From assembly GCA_001549895.1 (NCBI GenBank), contig AP014719.1:3100001-3164000 (forward strand): 64,000 nucleotides of DNA, given 5' to 3'. Below are positions 8,087 to 19,772 of this stretch, piece by piece. Every line of letters starts with the position of its first letter. Position 1 is the first letter of the stretch. Under the pieces are notes generated by a model that was given only the letters and a program-made list of their open reading frames with translations, ran no database searches and was not told the origin of the DNA. This DNA is from Arthrobacter sp. Hiyo8 (GTDB lineage Bacteria; Actinomycetota; Actinomycetes; Actinomycetales; Micrococcaceae). The position numbers and the translations under genes are program-made.

Positions 8087-10261
8087 TCAGGGTGAAGGAC
8101 TCGGCGTGGGCGTCCCGACCATGGACGCAGGTGGCGCCGGGAAGGCTGTAGCCGGATACAGCCCGGCGACCTGCGTCATGTAGTTGGCCCATTGCGGCCC
8201 GGCCAGCATGTAGCCGTCGATGGCGGTGTAGAACTTGCCGTTGATGGTGACGTTCTGTCCGGCCCGGCTCTGTCCTGCCATCGTGTCGCCGAAGAAGGAC
8301 GCCGTCGCGAGCCCGGTGGTGTATCCGACCACCCAGGTAGAGCCATTGCTGTTGTTCGTTCCCGTTTTTGCTGCGGTAGGGAACAAGGCCTGGACTTTCG
8401 GTTGAATGTAGATACCGGATCCCCGTTTCAGGACGTCTTGGAGAACCGAGTTGACGCCGCGGGCAACGTCGGGCTTGATGGCCGGGCGGCAGGAACTGGC
8501 TTGGGCCGGCAGCTTCCCGCCGGATGGATCCGTGATGCCCACAATCGCGATCGGCCCGCAGTACGTGCCGTCATTGGCGAAAGTGGCAAAGGCATCGGCC
8601 ATCACGAGTGGGGACACCTCGGTGCCGCCGAGGAGATTGCCCAATTGGTGCATATTCACGGGCGCGTTGTCCACACCACTGTGGAGACCCACCGCATCCA
8701 CCACTTTCTGGATGCCGCAGAAGTCCAGTTGGCTCGCCTCGGCAAAAGTTGCGGTGTTGATGGAGTTGTAGAGCCCGTAGTTGACGGGCATCGGGCGGTA
8801 GTAGCCCTCGTCGTTGTTGCGGAGATCGTCAGCCGTGCCAAGGCCCGCGATTTTCTGGGCCGTGCTGTAGCCGCCGAGTACCTTCCCGCAGCTGTCCCTC
8901 CAAGGGAATCCGAGCGGATAGACCCTCCGCGACGCGTCCACCACCGTGGTCAAGGACTTGCCCTCATTGAGCCACTCCGTGAAAGTGAATGGCTTCATTG
9001 CGGAACCTGGCTGGAAGCCCCCGGCTCCGTTGAGGTCATTGCCGTTGGCGTCAACGGAATCAACGTTGAAGTTGAGTTGGGTATCGAATTTGCCGGGCTC
9101 GGCCAGGAACACCGTGTTCTGTGCCATGGCCAGGATCTTGCCCGTGCCGGGCTGCACCGAGACCAGGGAGGCGCCCCATTTGTCCGGGTTCGCTCCTGCC
9201 GTGGCATCGACCTGCTGCTGGGCCACCGCCTGCAAGCGGCTGTCCAAGGTGGTGCTGATCGTCAGGCCGCCGCGATACAGGAGCTCTTCCCGGTCAGCCA
9301 CGGTGGCACCGTATGCAGGGTCGTTGAGGATCAGGTGGGAGATATAGTCGCAGAAGTACACTGCCATGTCCGCAGCCGCGCAGCCCTGCTTCCCCGGCGT
9401 GATGTTGAGCTTGAGGGGAGTGGCCACCGCGGCCGCGTAGGCTGCCTGCTGGATCTTGTGCTGGGCGAGCATATCGGCCAGCACCAGGTTGCGCCGTTTG
9501 ATGGAGTTGTCCGGATGGACGGACGGGTCGTAGTAGCTGGGGCTGTTGACCAGGCCAGCGAGCAGGGCCGCCTGCGGAAGGCTCAGGTCCTTCGCGGAAA
9601 CGCTGAAGAAATGCTCCGCCGCGGCTTCGATGCCGTACGCGTCCCGGTTGAAGAACACGATATTGAGGTAGCCCTCCAGGATCTGGTCCTTCGTGAACTT
9701 CTTCTCGAGTTCGACGGCGAGTTTCATCTCCCGCACCTTGTCACCCAGGGTTTTCTGGCCGCTCAGCACCACTTGCCCGGTCTGGCCTGCCGCCAAACGG
9801 GACTCGTTGAGTACGTTGGTCACGTACTGCTGGGTCAGGGTCGACGCACCCTCGTTGGTACCCTTGGTGAAATTCGAGGCCAATGCCCTGAGGATCCCCT
9901 GGGGATCGATGCCGCCGTGCTCGTAGAAGCGGTTGTCCTCGACGGCTACAATCGCTTCCTTGATGTACGGCGACATCTGGTCCAGGCTGACCCGGACACG
10001 GTTCTCCGCATAAAAGGTGGCGATCGTCTTTCCGTCTGCGCTGAGCACTTTGGTGGACTGCGACGGCGAATTGACCACCAGATCACCCGGGAGGTTGTCG
10101 AAGTACTGGATCGAACCACTGACAGCCATCCCGGCCGACGCCACGCCGGGGACTACTAGCCCGGCGGCCAAGACGCCACAAACAGCACTCACCAGGAAGA
10201 ATCCGAAGATCCTTCGCAGGACCCTGGCCAAACCATTTTTCGGGTTGTTTTTCCGAGCCAT
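8087..10261 (-). CDS. Class A penicillin-binding protein (glycosyltransferase and transpeptidase)
   Basis: An intact protein of 724 residues. After a cytoplasmic start and one membrane anchor (residues about 17-45) comes a GT51 glycosyltransferase domain with EDNRFYEHGGID and GASTLTQQYV. The transpeptidase domain carries SxxK in GSAMKPF, SxN in NSINT and KTG in AAKTGTNNS. It polymerises and cross-links peptidoglycan outside the membrane. The C terminus ends in a Pro/Ser/Thr-rich tail. The start MARKNNPK at 10261 is preferred; an alternative Met lies five codons upstream. It is transcribed away from the small membrane protein gene at 10466 and is one of the few long genes here with no frame break. 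Confidence 0.9.
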   Translation of the reverse strand: MARKNNPKNGLARVLRRIFGFFLVSAVCGVLAAGLVVPGVASAGMAVSGSIQYFDNLPGDLVVNSPSQSTKVLSADGKTIATFYAENRVRVSLDQMSPYIKEAIVAVEDNRFYEHGGIDPQGILRALASNFTKGTNEGASTLTQQYVTNVLNESRLAAGQTGQVVLSGQKTLGDKVREMKLAVELEKKFTKDQILEGYLNIVFFNRDAYGIEAAAEHFFSVSAKDLSLPQAALLAGLVNSPSYYDPSVHPDNSIKRRNLVLADMLAQHKIQQAAYAAAVATPLKLNITPGKQGCAAADMAVYFCDYISHLILNDPAYGATVADREELLYRGGLTISTTLDSRLQAVAQQQVDATAGANPDKWGASLVSVQPGTGKILAMAQNTVFLAEPGKFDTQLNFNVDSVDANGNDLNGAGGFQPGSAMKPFTFTEWLNEGKSLTTVVDASRRVYPLGFPWRDSCGKVLGGYSTAQKIAGLGTADDLRNNDEGYYRPMPVNYGLYNSINTATFAEASQLDFCGIQKVVDAVGLHSGVDNAPVNMHQLGNLLGGTEVSPLVMADAFATFANDGTYCGPIAIVGITDPSGGKLPAQASSCRPAIKPDVARGVNSVLQDVLKRGSGIYIQPKVQALFPTAAKTGTNNSNGSTWVVGYTTGLATASFFGDTMAGQSRAGQNVTINGKFYTAIDGYMLAGPQWANYMTQVAGLYPATAFPAPPASMVGTPTPSPSP

Positions 10262-10465
10262 TTTTCCAGCTATCAACCGTGCGTCTTTTCAGATTACGCC
10301 GCCATTCCACCCGTCACATAGGCTCCCGAATCCGTGGCGACACGCCCCCTTGGTTATGTTCGTCACTTCGCCCGCGCGCTGGCCGTGTCCGGCGTTTTTC
10401 CGGATGCATACTGAAGTTATTCGGGCGCGGTGATGGAAGGCAGGTGGCAGCCGGTGGAGACGCTG

Positions 10466-10738
10466 ATGGCTGTTGTGAGGAGCGAGTATTTTCCGGCGGG
10501 AGCAGTGCTCGTGGGAGTGGTTTTGTTCTGGACAATCGGCTTGCTCGGCGGCCTCTCCTGGTTGAGCGGAGCGCAGCAGCCCTTGGCCATCCTGACGTGG
10601 ATGATCTTCATCTACGGCGTGGTCGTGCTGTCTCCCCTCGCCGGAATCTGGGCCGCAGTGGACCTTGCCCGCCGTTGGCTGCGGAACCGCCAGGCCCGCC
10701 GGCAACAGCTCGGAACGGCCGACGTCGAGTCCCTCTAA
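10466..10738 (+). CDS. Small two-helix membrane protein
   Basis: About 90 residues from the ATG at 10466, which has GGAG seven bases upstream; in-frame starts at 10430 and 10433 would add 12 or 11 residues. Two hydrophobic segments are clear, GAVLVGVVLFWTIGLLGGL and ILTWMIFIYGVVVLSPLAGI. A basic C-terminal tail follows (RRWLRNRQARRQQ). I do not recognise a family. It is divergent from the penicillin-binding protein gene. Confidence 0.55.
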   Translation: MAVVRSEYFPAGAVLVGVVLFWTIGLLGGLSWLSGAQQPLAILTWMIFIYGVVVLSPLAGIWAAVDLARRWLRNRQARRQQLGTADVESL

Positions 10739-10811
10739 GCGTGGGCCCGGTAAGCGATAGCCTGAGGCTAGCGCCTGCCCAGGATCTGACTGCACGGAAC
10801 GAGGACCTACC

Positions 10812-11743
10812 ATGATCACACGCGTCGACGTCGATGAAGCTGCCGCCCGGATTGCGGGAGGGTCCGCCGCACGCCCGTTTTCGAGGCGGATGCCGGGACG
10901 GTGCCAGGGCAATTGTGGTTCAAATGCGAGTTCATGCAGCACACCGGGACGTTCAAGGCGAGGGGTGCCTTCAACCGCGTGCTTGCCGCCCGGGAGCGCG
11001 GCGAGCTGAAGGACAATGTTGGAATCGTCGTCGCCTCGGGAGGCAACGCAGGGCTTGCGAATGCCTACGCCGCGGCGCAACTCGGAGTGCCCGCAACCGT
11101 TTTTGTCCCCGAAACCGCACCTGCCGTGAAGGTCAAGAAGCTCAAGGCCAGCGGAGCCTCGGTGGTCCAGCGCGGCAGCGAATACGCCGAAGCGTTTGAG
11201 GCCGCCCTGGACTACGCCGCGGAAACCGGCGCAGTCTACTGCCATGCCTACGACCAAGCCGAAATCGCCGCCGGCGCCGGCACTGTCGGCTCGGAGCTGC
11301 TGGAACAGCTGGGAGAGGTGGACACCGTTGTAGTGGCCGTTGGAGGCGGCGGGCTCATGGCAGGAATCGCGGCCGCCGTCGAAGGTCACGCCAGGGTTGT
11401 CGGAGTCGAGCCGGACAACGCTCCCACCCTCTATTCGGCCCTCGCTGCAGGGGAACCTGTTGATGTGGCCGTCTCCGGGATCGCCGCGGATTCCCTGGGT
11501 GCCCGGCAGATCGGCAGGATCGGTTTCGACGTGGCCGTCCGCACAGGCGTCCGGACGGTCCTGGTGTCCGACGACGACATCGCCGCGGCGCGCTCACTGC
11601 TCTGGGAGCAGTACCGGATTGTCGTGGAACATGGCGCAGCCGCCGCTTTCGCGGCCGTGAACTCCGGAGCGTATGTTCCGGCAGCAGGGGAACGGGTGGC
11701 CGTGATCCTGTGCGGTGCCAACACCGACCCCGCGACGGTCTGA
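10812..11743 (+). CDS. Threonine/serine dehydratase-like PLP enzyme
   Basis: About 310 residues after one G is restored near 10860; the corrected start reads AARIAGRVRRTPVFEAD. The PLP lysine is in HTGTFKARGAFN and the substrate-loop motif is ASGGNAG. The phosphate-binding glycine loop is VAVGGGGLMAG. These are the marks of fold-type II PLP enzymes of the threonine/serine ammonia-lyase group, which convert Thr or Ser to a 2-oxoacid and ammonia. There is no C-terminal ACT domain, so it is likely the short, catabolic or racemase-like form. GAGGA precedes the ATG. Confidence 0.8.
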
Positions 11744-11839
11744 AGCAGGCTGCCTTGGCCCTGCCGCGAGGGCTCCACAGTTGCTAAGCTCGAGCCACAA
11801 TGCCGGGGCACGCAAACCGCTTCACGAACGGACAGTATC

Positions 11840-12424
11840 ATGACGCGATTGATCATCATGGGCCCTCCTGGCTCGGGCAAAGGTACCCAGGCTGAGCACA
11901 TCGCCGGTCATTTCGGCATACCTGCCATTTCCACGGGAGACATCTTCCGCGCGCACGTCGGCGGCAAGACGGAACTCGGAGCCGAGGCCAGCAAGTACAT
12001 GGACAGCGGCGAATTCGTGCCGGATCACGTCACCAACGCCATGATCCGCCAGAGGCTTGGCAACACCGACGTCCTGGCAGGATTTCTCCTTGACGGATAT
12101 CCCCGCACGACGGCGCAGATCGAGGCTTTGGACGGCATTCTGGCCGGCAACCGGCAGCAGCTGGATGCCGTCGTCGAACTGGCAGTCGACGACGACGAGC
12201 TCGTTGCGCGAATGCTCCGCAGGGCGCAGGAGCAGGGCCGAAGCGATGACACGGCGCCGGTGATCCGGCGTCGCCTGGAGCTCTACCGCAACGAGACACA
12301 GGCGGTGGTCGAGCGGTACTCCGAGCGTGGGATAGTCCTCGCCGTGGATGGCTCCGGCCTGCGGGAAGAGATCACGGCCAAGGCCATAGCCGCCATTGAA
12401 TCAGCACTAGGAAAGGGACAGTGA
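11840..12424 (+). CDS. Adenylate kinase, short form
   Basis: An intact protein of 194 residues. The P-loop GPPGSGKGTQ is at the N terminus, followed by ISTGDIFRAH, the NMP-binding GEFVPDHVTN and FLLDGYPRTTAQ. The LID region is short (RAQEQGRSDDTAPVIRRR) with no zinc cysteines, as in the compact adenylate kinases. It should interconvert ATP plus AMP with two ADP. It is probably an accessory copy, because the main adk normally sits in the ribosomal protein region. Its stop overlaps the GTG start of the GH15 gene, so the two are likely co-transcribed. Confidence 0.85.
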   Translation: MTRLIIMGPPGSGKGTQAEHIAGHFGIPAISTGDIFRAHVGGKTELGAEASKYMDSGEFVPDHVTNAMIRQRLGNTDVLAGFLLDGYPRTTAQIEALDGILAGNRQQLDAVVELAVDDDELVARMLRRAQEQGRSDDTAPVIRRRLELYRNETQAVVERYSERGIVLAVDGSGLREEITAKAIAAIESALGKGQ

Positions 12425-14297
12425 ACGGTCAACCGCCTACCGGCCAAAGAATCGAAGACTATGCGATGATCGGGGACCTGCACACCGCAGCCCTGGTCAG
12501 CACGGCGGGCTCCATAGACTGGCTGTGCCTCCCGCGCTTCGATTCGCCGGCGTGCTTCGCCGCGCTCCTGGATTCCCCCCAAGCGGGGCGTTGGCTCTTG
12601 GCACCTGAAGCCGGGGGAATTTGCACGCGCCGCCAGTACCGGGACGGGACCCTCATCCTGGAAACAGAGTGGGAAACCAAAGAAGGGCACGTCCGGGTCA
12701 TCGATTTCATGCCGCCGCGCGACGCCGTCGCGGACATCGTGCGCGTGGTGGAAGGGATCCGCGGGACGGTCAAGATGCGCGGGGAGCTGATCCTGAGGTT
12801 CGACTATGGGCACGTGGTGCCCTGGGTCCGCCGCGACAGGCACGGCCTCCGCGCGGTTGCCGGTCCGGACTCCGTCTACCTCAAGACCCCTGCGCCGTTG
12901 GTAGGCAAGGACTTCACCACGGTCAGCGAGTTCACCGTGAACGCGGGTGACCACGTGCCCTTCGTCCTGACGTGGGCGCCCAGCCACGAACGGCGGCCCC
13001 GCACCGTCGAGGCGGATATCGCCCTCGAAGACACCTCGGCATTCTGGACGGATTGGTCCAAGCGTTGCAACGTCCGGGGGCCTTACCGGAAAGCCGTCCA
13101 GCGTTCCTTGATCACGCTGAAGGCCCTCACCTATGCGCCAACCGGGGCATCGTTGCCGCCGCCACTACTTCGCTCCCCGAACAGATCGGCGGACCGCGGA
13201 ACTGGGACTACCGCTATTGCTGGCTGCGTGATGCCACGTTGACCCTTCAAGCCTTCCTGGCCGCGGGCTACACCGAGGAGGCCAGCGCGTGGCGGGATTG
13301 GCTACTCCGCGCAGTGGCAGGCGACCCGGCCGACCTCCAAATCATGTACAGCCTGCACGGTCGCCGTCGGTTGCCCGAGACGGAGCTGACGTGGCTTTCC
13401 GGATACCAGGGTTCGAAACCGGTGCGCATCGGGAATGCGGCAGCGGAGCAGCTCCAGCTGGACGTCTGGGGAGAAGTCCTGGACTGCCTGTCCCTGACCC
13501 GGGCATCGCTGATGACCGTCGGCGATGAGTCCTGGGCCATCCAGACCGCCCTCATGCGCCACCTTGAGAGCACGTGGGACAAGCCGGACAACGGGCTCTG
13601 GGAAGTACGCGGCCCGCGGCGCCACTTCGTGCATTCAAAGGTGATGGCCTGGGTTGCGGCGGACCGCATGGTCCGCGGAATCCGTGAATCCGGGATGCCC
13701 GGTCCGCTGGATCGCTGGGAGGCTTTGCGGGACACCATCCACGACGAAGTCATGACCCACGGATTCGACGCGGAGCGCAACACGTTCGTCCAGTCCTACG
13801 GGAGCAAGGAGCTGGACGCGAGCCTTCTCCTCATCCCCAAGGTGGGCTTCCTGCCGCACGACGATCCGCGCGTAATCGGCACCATTGACGCCATCCAGCG
13901 TGAGCTGACCGAAGACGGCTTTGTGCTGCGCTACCGCCCGCAAGACAGCAACGACGGACTGCCGGGCGGGGAGGGCGTCTTCCTTGCGTGTTCCTTCTGG
14001 ATGGTGGACGCACTCTTGGGCGCCGGGCGCCGGGCAGAGGCGACAGCCCTCTTCGAGAGGCTCCTGGCCCTGCGCAATGACGTGGGCCTGTTGAGCGAAG
14101 AATGGGACGCACACGCGGGCCGGCAACTTGGCAATACTCCCCAGGCCTTCAGCCATTTCGGTTTGGTGCTCAGCGCCTTGCAACTTCACCACGGCAAAGC
14201 GCACCACAGCAATGTCCCGATCGGCGGGGTCCCGGCGTCGGGCTCTCCTGCAGAGGCACCAGAACCGTCGTCGGCCTCAGGAGCGGTTTCGCCCTGA
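12421..14297 (+). CDS. GH15-family glucoamylase/trehalase
   Basis: About 625 residues after one base is restored near 13145. The N-terminal beta domain begins RIEDYAMIGDLHTAALVS, with the usual GSIDWLCLPRFDSP. The catalytic alpha6 barrel includes NWDYRYCWLRDATLTLQA, WLSGYQGSKPVRIGNAA and QLDVWGEVLD, all standard for actinobacterial GH15 proteins that act as trehalases or glucoamylases. No signal peptide is visible, so action on cytoplasmic trehalose or glycogen-derived sugars is likely. The GTG start overlaps the stop of the adenylate kinase gene. The 3' end overlaps the convergent MprF-like gene by 21 bp. Confidence 0.85.
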
Positions 14298-16881
14298 CGT
14301 TCCGGAGCGCTTGGGCCATCGGAAGATCCGGCCTGCCAAGGCCAGGCCCGCTCCGAGATTGAGCGTTGGCAGGTAGGCCCGTGCCACTGCGGTCCCAACG
14401 GCGGGCAGGGAAGCGGCGTCGGGGTAGAGCATGTAGAGCGGCTCGTATCGCGGCCGGAATTTTGCTTTGAATGCCAAGAGGGACCGGAATCCGTAGACCG
14501 GTTCCAATGTCGCCCCCAACCAGTCGAGCAGGCGGTCGAGGTTGCCGGGAGGGCGGGATCGCGGCTTCGGGCGTGGCATCTCGGAAGGGTCCTCTTCGGC
14601 CCGAGCCAGGGGCGCACCGGAGAGGCTCACGAATTCGCATCCTTCATCCTTGAGGCTGAGGGCCGCGGACGCGATGAGGAATTCGATGCTGGCCCGGAAG
14701 CCGCCGCTACGGCGACGCATGAAATCGAGGGTCCAGCCGACGATGTGACCGTTGCGGTATACAGGCAGCCAAGAGGTGACTGCGTGGACCGTGTGGCGTT
14801 TGTCGATTGCAAGGAGGCAGCGCACCTCCGGATCGTCGAGTTCGTCGAGGCTGCCCAAGGTAAAGCCCATTTCGGGCATGTTCCTGTCTGCCACCCATTC
14901 TTCGGAGATTTCCTCGATCTGGACCTGGACCGAGAAGGGAGCCGAGGCGTAGCTTGTCCATTCGTAGCGGATGCCCGCCTTCGATGCGTTGTTCAACGCC
15001 GTACGGATGTCCTGGAACTTCTTTCCCTTGAAGGAGACCGAATGCAATGGCAGGACCGTTTCCTGGGCTACCTGCGCAGAGCTCCATCCGGCGGAATCCG
15101 CATGGTCGCGCAACTCTTGGGGCACCGAGTAGAAACATGGCGTCCACCCGTTGCCCCTGCAATAACGGGCAAACTCTTCGAAGACGGCGGTTTTCTCGGA
15201 GGTGGGTCCCACCGGGCCGCCGAGCGTGAGCGCGACCCCGTGCTTACGCGGTAGGCAACGAAGGACTGCCCGGAAGGGGAGAACCAGTACATGTTTCCCG
15301 GCCACGTGGTCATCCAGGACAGTGAGCTTCCCTCCCACGTCTTGATGACTTTCCGGGCACGCTCCGTACTGGCGTCGTGCCGGGTGTGGGCCTGGTGGAG
15401 GAAGGTCCTGAAGATCAGGACACCGGCGACCGCCCAAAAGACGACGCCGACGCCCTCGTACACGAGAACGGCGGCCGTGCCTTGGGGGAAGATCGCCGGG
15501 GGAACATCCAGGACGAAGCCCAGCGGAAGGAAGCGGTCCGGGACATCCGCCAGTAGTTCCGGTAGTCCCGGAACGGGGGAGAAGTCCTGGGCGAGCAAGA
15601 GGCCGGCGCCGACATAGACGGCACTGAGCACGGCAGCCATCGCAAGTACACGGACCGCGAGGCGCCGGTAGGTCCCTTTAGGGCCTGGACATGAAACAAG
15701 CGCCGGGTCGCGAGCAGAATGATGGTCAGCGCAAGGGGCAGGAGCAGCGGCAAGGCAAAAGTGAACGGCTGCGAGGAAGCCGATCCTTCGATTGCGACAA
15801 TCCCCTCGCTGGCGCCGGTGTCTGAAGTAGTCTGCTGCAAGACTCCGGCGAGTGCGATTCCGGCGAGAACGGAAAGCCCCACCTGGATCAAAAGGGTCCC
15901 CACCCAGGCAAAGCGCCGTCCGCGGCGCAGGCCCTCCGCAAGCAGCAGCAAGAGGAAAGACGGAAGGATGGCCATGAAGATTCCACCGGCCCCGGCACGT
16001 AATTGCAACTGCGCGACCGCACAGTCCTTCGCTTGCGCCGGATCGGAGCAGACGTTCTGGAGTGCTTGGGGATCGACAGGCTGGATGTTGGTGAACAGGA
16101 AACGCAGGATGGACAACGGCCCCACCGCATGCGGGATGAGGCCGGCGACTACCGGACCGATCGCCGATGCGGCAAGGAGAAGCGAAAGGAGCACCCGGCC
16201 TTCGTGCCGGGAACTGACCGGCGTGCAAACCGCGGCCGGCGCCCATGAGCAGGGGCCCGAGAACCGTGCCCGCGGTTGCGGCGCCGAGCCTGACCAAGTC
16301 CGCAAACCCTCCGCTGTAGAGGGCCAGGAGGAGCAACAAGGCGAAGACGACAAGCCGGATCCGGCGCCTCCACAGGGTTGCCATGGACGCAGTACCCGCC
16401 ATGGCGGTACCGATGATGAACGCACTCGGACCCACGAAGAGGTGGCTGCCTATCTCGGCTGTCCAGTTACCGAGCAAGCCTTGGCCAAGGCAAGGAATCC
16501 CAGGGCAATGCCCACGCCCAGAATCTGGCTGGAGACCGCAGCGATTGCGTACGCCCGCTGTCCCATCCGGCGTTCCAGCGGGAGGCCCAGCAGCAGCACC
16601 AAAGCAGTTTCCAGCACATAGCCCGTCAGGTCCCTGGCCCAGAAGGCGGACGTCGCCGCGGCCCACCAGTGATCAGGTACGGAGCGAGGCGTCAGTGCGA
16701 AATTGAGCCGCAATTGAGCGTCCGGCCCCGTGGCGAGGCTGGAGGTCAGCGCTCCCAATCCCCAGAAAACGATGACAAATCCCAACGTGAGCTGCGCTGA
16801 GCGCAGTCTTTCCGTCCATGATCGCCGCGAACGGACATCGGGGACGGAGCGGGTTTCCGGCTCGGGCGCCGGTGCGTGCAC
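14277..16881 (-). CDS. MprF-like membrane protein with DUF2156 domain
   Basis: About 870 residues, rebuilt across several frame breaks (near 15240, 15680, 16225 and 16460). The N-terminal half is a multi-pass membrane region with segments such as LTLGFVIVFWGLG, LLLGLPLERRMG and PLLLPLALTIILLATRR. The C-terminal half is a cytosolic DUF2156 (GNAT-like) domain, for example GVALTLGGPVGP, FYSVPQELRDHA and SLSGAPLARAEED. This is the architecture of lysyl-phosphatidylglycerol synthase/flippase proteins, which modify membrane lipids and lower sensitivity to cationic peptides. The GTG at 16881 is preferred, with AGGA five bases before it. An upstream in-frame start at 17034 is possible. Confidence 0.75.
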
Positions 16882-17104
16882 GTGGTTCCTATCTGTGCGT
16901 CGGAATGATGGGGGTGCGAAATGAAATTCTTCCACACCGGCCATCCGGCGAGGATAATTCCCACCTCGCCGTGACCTTCCCCGTCCCGATCCAATAGACT
17001 CCGACGTAGGCAGGCTGTCGGCTCGTTCCGCCACCGGTCTATGAGCAATGGAAAGTTGCTTTTACAGCGCTAAAACGAACAGAAAGCAAGCCCGGGACAG
17101 GCCG

Positions 17105-17953
17105 ATGCACAAATCTCGCATATTCCGCTCCGCCGCAGCCGTGATCGCCGCCGGAGTACTTTTGGCAGGCTGTTCGCAGGCGCCTGCTGAACCGGGCGAC
17201 TCATCCAGCGGCAGGCAGACAGCGGCACCCGTTGCACCCTCGGGTAGTCCAGCCGCAGCGGGCCAGAGTCCCAAGAAACCTGAGTCCGGACAAGATCCGT
17301 CAAAGCTTCCCGTGGGGTCCTTGTACAAGAACCCAGCAACAACCGGAACGAAATCATCCTCGCGGACGTCCGGCACACCGCCGTCCTCATCGGGACTCCC
17401 AGTCTGAGCCCATGGGCTCATGGCCGCGGGGGGCTTTGGGCTCGCTTGGTTACAAGGTGTACTCCGTGGCCGGGCGGTACAGGATACGTCGCCGCGACGA
17501 GCAGCAGCGGAAACTATATCGATGCGCTGCAGCGCGGAGACTGGGTGCTGCCCTACGGGACGCCGCCGCTGATCGTTGTCGAAGGTGGAGGCAACGATGC
17601 CTCCCACAACGCCAGCGACGAGCAGATCACGGCCAACGCCAACAGGCTCCTCGCCGCCCTCAAAAAGAGGTACCCGCAGGCGAAGCTCGTGATGATCGGA
17701 ACCCTTGCCAGGGGTGCCAACGCGGGCGGGGGCGCCGCACCGAGGTTGACGCGTTGCTGGCAATATTGCGGCCAAGGCCGGTGCTCCGTTCTTTAGCGTC
17801 GGGGACTGGATCAGCAAATACCAGGTTGCCGGGGACTTGGTGGACGGCGTCCACCTGAACGCTGCCGGGCACGCCAAACTCACCGGTGTACTCGCGGCGG
17901 ACATGGCCGCAGCGGGACTTAGCCTGCAGCCGGGCCCGAGGAGTGCATCATAA
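17105..17953 (+). CDS. SGNH-hydrolase lipoprotein
   Basis: About 282 residues once several frame breaks between 17350 and 17770 are resolved. The N terminus is a lipoprotein signal with the lipobox LLAGC. After a Pro/Ser/Gly-rich linker come the SGNH blocks. The catalytic Ser is in LIGDSQSEP and the third block is GGGNDASHN. The Asp-His pair is in DGVHLNAAGH. It is therefore a membrane-tethered esterase or deacetylase acting outside the cell, possibly on cell-wall or exopolysaccharide acyl groups. It diverges from the MprF-like gene. One of its breaks (near 17470) needs two bases rather than one. Confidence 0.75.
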
Positions 17954-18052
17954 GAGTTGCGGCCACCGGAGGAAGCCGGAAACTGCTTCCGGCTGGTGTC
18001 CGGACCGGACCGAGGTCTGGCAGAACGTCGCGAGCCGGAGAACAATTGATCT

Positions 18053-18298
18053 ATGGTCAGCTATTCAGCCCTTGAAGACGCGTCCAGCAAGAATCCGCAT
18101 GACTGGGGCCGGGCGATGGCAACGGCGATGACAAAGCTCCTGGATGCGGCGCGCATTGACGGACGGCATTTTGAACACGAGTTCCTCTATGGCGAGGAAC
18201 TGCGCTTGAGGATCGACGAGAACAACGACGGAGCCACGGTCAAGCTCACGTGGACGCCCGCCGACCAGGAACCCGAACAGGAGAAGTCTCCGGCCTGA
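18053..18298 (+). CDS. Hypothetical protein, 81 residues
   Basis: A small acidic protein of 81 residues with no membrane segment and no signal peptide. The middle reads ARIDGRHFEHEFLYGEELRL and the end is rich in Glu and Pro. I do not recognise a family. Its codon use fits its neighbours and it lies between the SGNH hydrolase and the convergent AAA ATPase gene, ending 62 bp before the latter. A ribosome binding site is not clear (GAGAACAATTGATCT precedes the ATG). Confidence 0.5.
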   Translation: MVSYSALEDASSKNPHDWGRAMATAMTKLLDAARIDGRHFEHEFLYGEELRLRIDENNDGATVKLTWTPADQEPEQEKSPA

Positions 18299-18359
18299 GT
18301 GATTCCCTTCGCCGGATTGGCTCTGGCGCCAAGCACAGTGCTCACGATCGAGAACGTGG

Positions 18360-19743
18360 TTACTCCGCACTCCCATTGCTTCCGAGCAGGCTACGGGTCA
18401 GGGCCTCGCCGTCGGCCATGAGCTGTCCCACCGCGGTGCCCAGGTGCGGGTCTCCGGGAGTCTCGTCTGCCAGCGCGGCGGCGACCACCGAGCGTCGGAT
18501 CAGCTCCTTCGCGAACGACGCCGTGGTGCCGGCGGTCCGGCCGGCCGCGGCTTCGATCGCCGAGGCGGAGAACGCGATTCCGTTGGAATACAGCCGCAGA
18601 AGTTCCACCCGCTCGTGCTTGGACGGAAGCGGGATTTCCACTGCCAGGTCCACGCGTCCTGGCCGCTGGACGAGGGCCCGTTCCAAAAGTTCCACCCGGT
18701 TGGTGGTCAGAACGAACGCGACGTCGGCGTCGTTGTCCAGCCCGTCCATGGCGTCGAGTACCTCGAAGAGCAACGGTTTGGGCCCGTGGCCGAAGCTGCG
18801 GTCCTCGGCGATCAGATCGCAATCCTCCAACACCACGATGGACGGCGCCAAGGCCCGCGCGATCTTGGCCGCCTCGGAAATTCTGGCGAGTGAGCCGCCC
18901 GAGAGGAGCACCGCCGTCGCACCTTCGCTTTGGCTCAGCAGGTACCGGACCGTGTGCGTCTTGCCCGTCCCGGGCGGTCCATAGAGTAGGAGGCCGCGTT
19001 TGAGATGCTGACCGTGTGCCGCAAGGATGTCCGCTTGCCGTGCGATGCCAAGGGTGTGGCTCTCCACCTTGCTGAGGAGCCCGTCCGGAAGGACCACGTC
19101 ACTGTTGGCGAGCTGCGGCCGCCGGATGAAGGTCACTCCGCTGATGCCCGGCCGTAGTCGCTGGCGGAGAGCGAGATGACTTGGCCTTTGAAAACGCTCT
19201 TGTGCTCCATTTCGCGCCGCACCTCGGCCAGGAACCTCGACGCGACGGCAGGGTGGGTGGCCAGGACTTCGAGCGACGCAGTCTGCCGGCCACGCTCGAT
19301 CTTGGCACCACGTTGGAGGACCGCTATGGGTGATCCGGCGTAGCTGAAGAGCCAGAGCCCCAGCGCAACGGCCTGGCGCTGTTGGTCCGGACCGGTGGCC
19401 AGGTTGCTGTAGTCCGGCTGGCTGAGGGGAAACCTCGGGTAGCTGCGGGATTGCTGCAACATGTCGCTGAAAGACATGTGGTGGCGCTGATCGCCGCCGC
19501 CGATTCCTACCAGCCGCCGGTCGGGTCGCGGCCGGCCAGCCCTTCCATCACGATGTCCACATCCACCAGACGGTGCTGCGGGATCTCCTCCGTCACGACG
19601 GACAGTTCATGGGCGGGAACCGCGAGGTGCCCGGTCAGTGCCTGTAGAAGTTGTTCGCCGTCGTCGCCATGGTCAAAGCCAAGCTGGGAGAGCCTTGTCA
19701 GTGTTCCGAAGTCCTCGATGAATTTCCCCAATTTTTCATCCAT
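18360..19743 (-). CDS. AAA-type ATPase
   Basis: About 461 residues, reconstructed from three frames joined by one missing base each near 19150 and 19515; the joints read DPTGRLVGIGG and DYGPGISGVTFIRR. The N-terminal 230 residues show no domain I recognise. The C-terminal AAA module has Walker A GPPGTGKTHTVR and Walker B IVVLEDCD. Sensor-like VLTTNR and an arginine-finger region VQRPGRVD follow. The substrate is unknown; the family includes chaperone-like unfoldases and regulatory ATPases. It is upstream of the hypothetical protein gene on the opposite strand and next to the beta-lactamase-fold gene. Confidence 0.75.
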
Positions 19744-19772
19744 GCACAGACCCTAGCAGGATGCGTCGTGAC

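Noticed and set aside
8192..10159. A 655-codon plus-strand frame opposite the penicillin-binding protein
   Set aside because: It is the antisense shadow of an intact gene with all its catalytic motifs on the other strand; the composition is His-, Arg- and Gly-rich with no domain.
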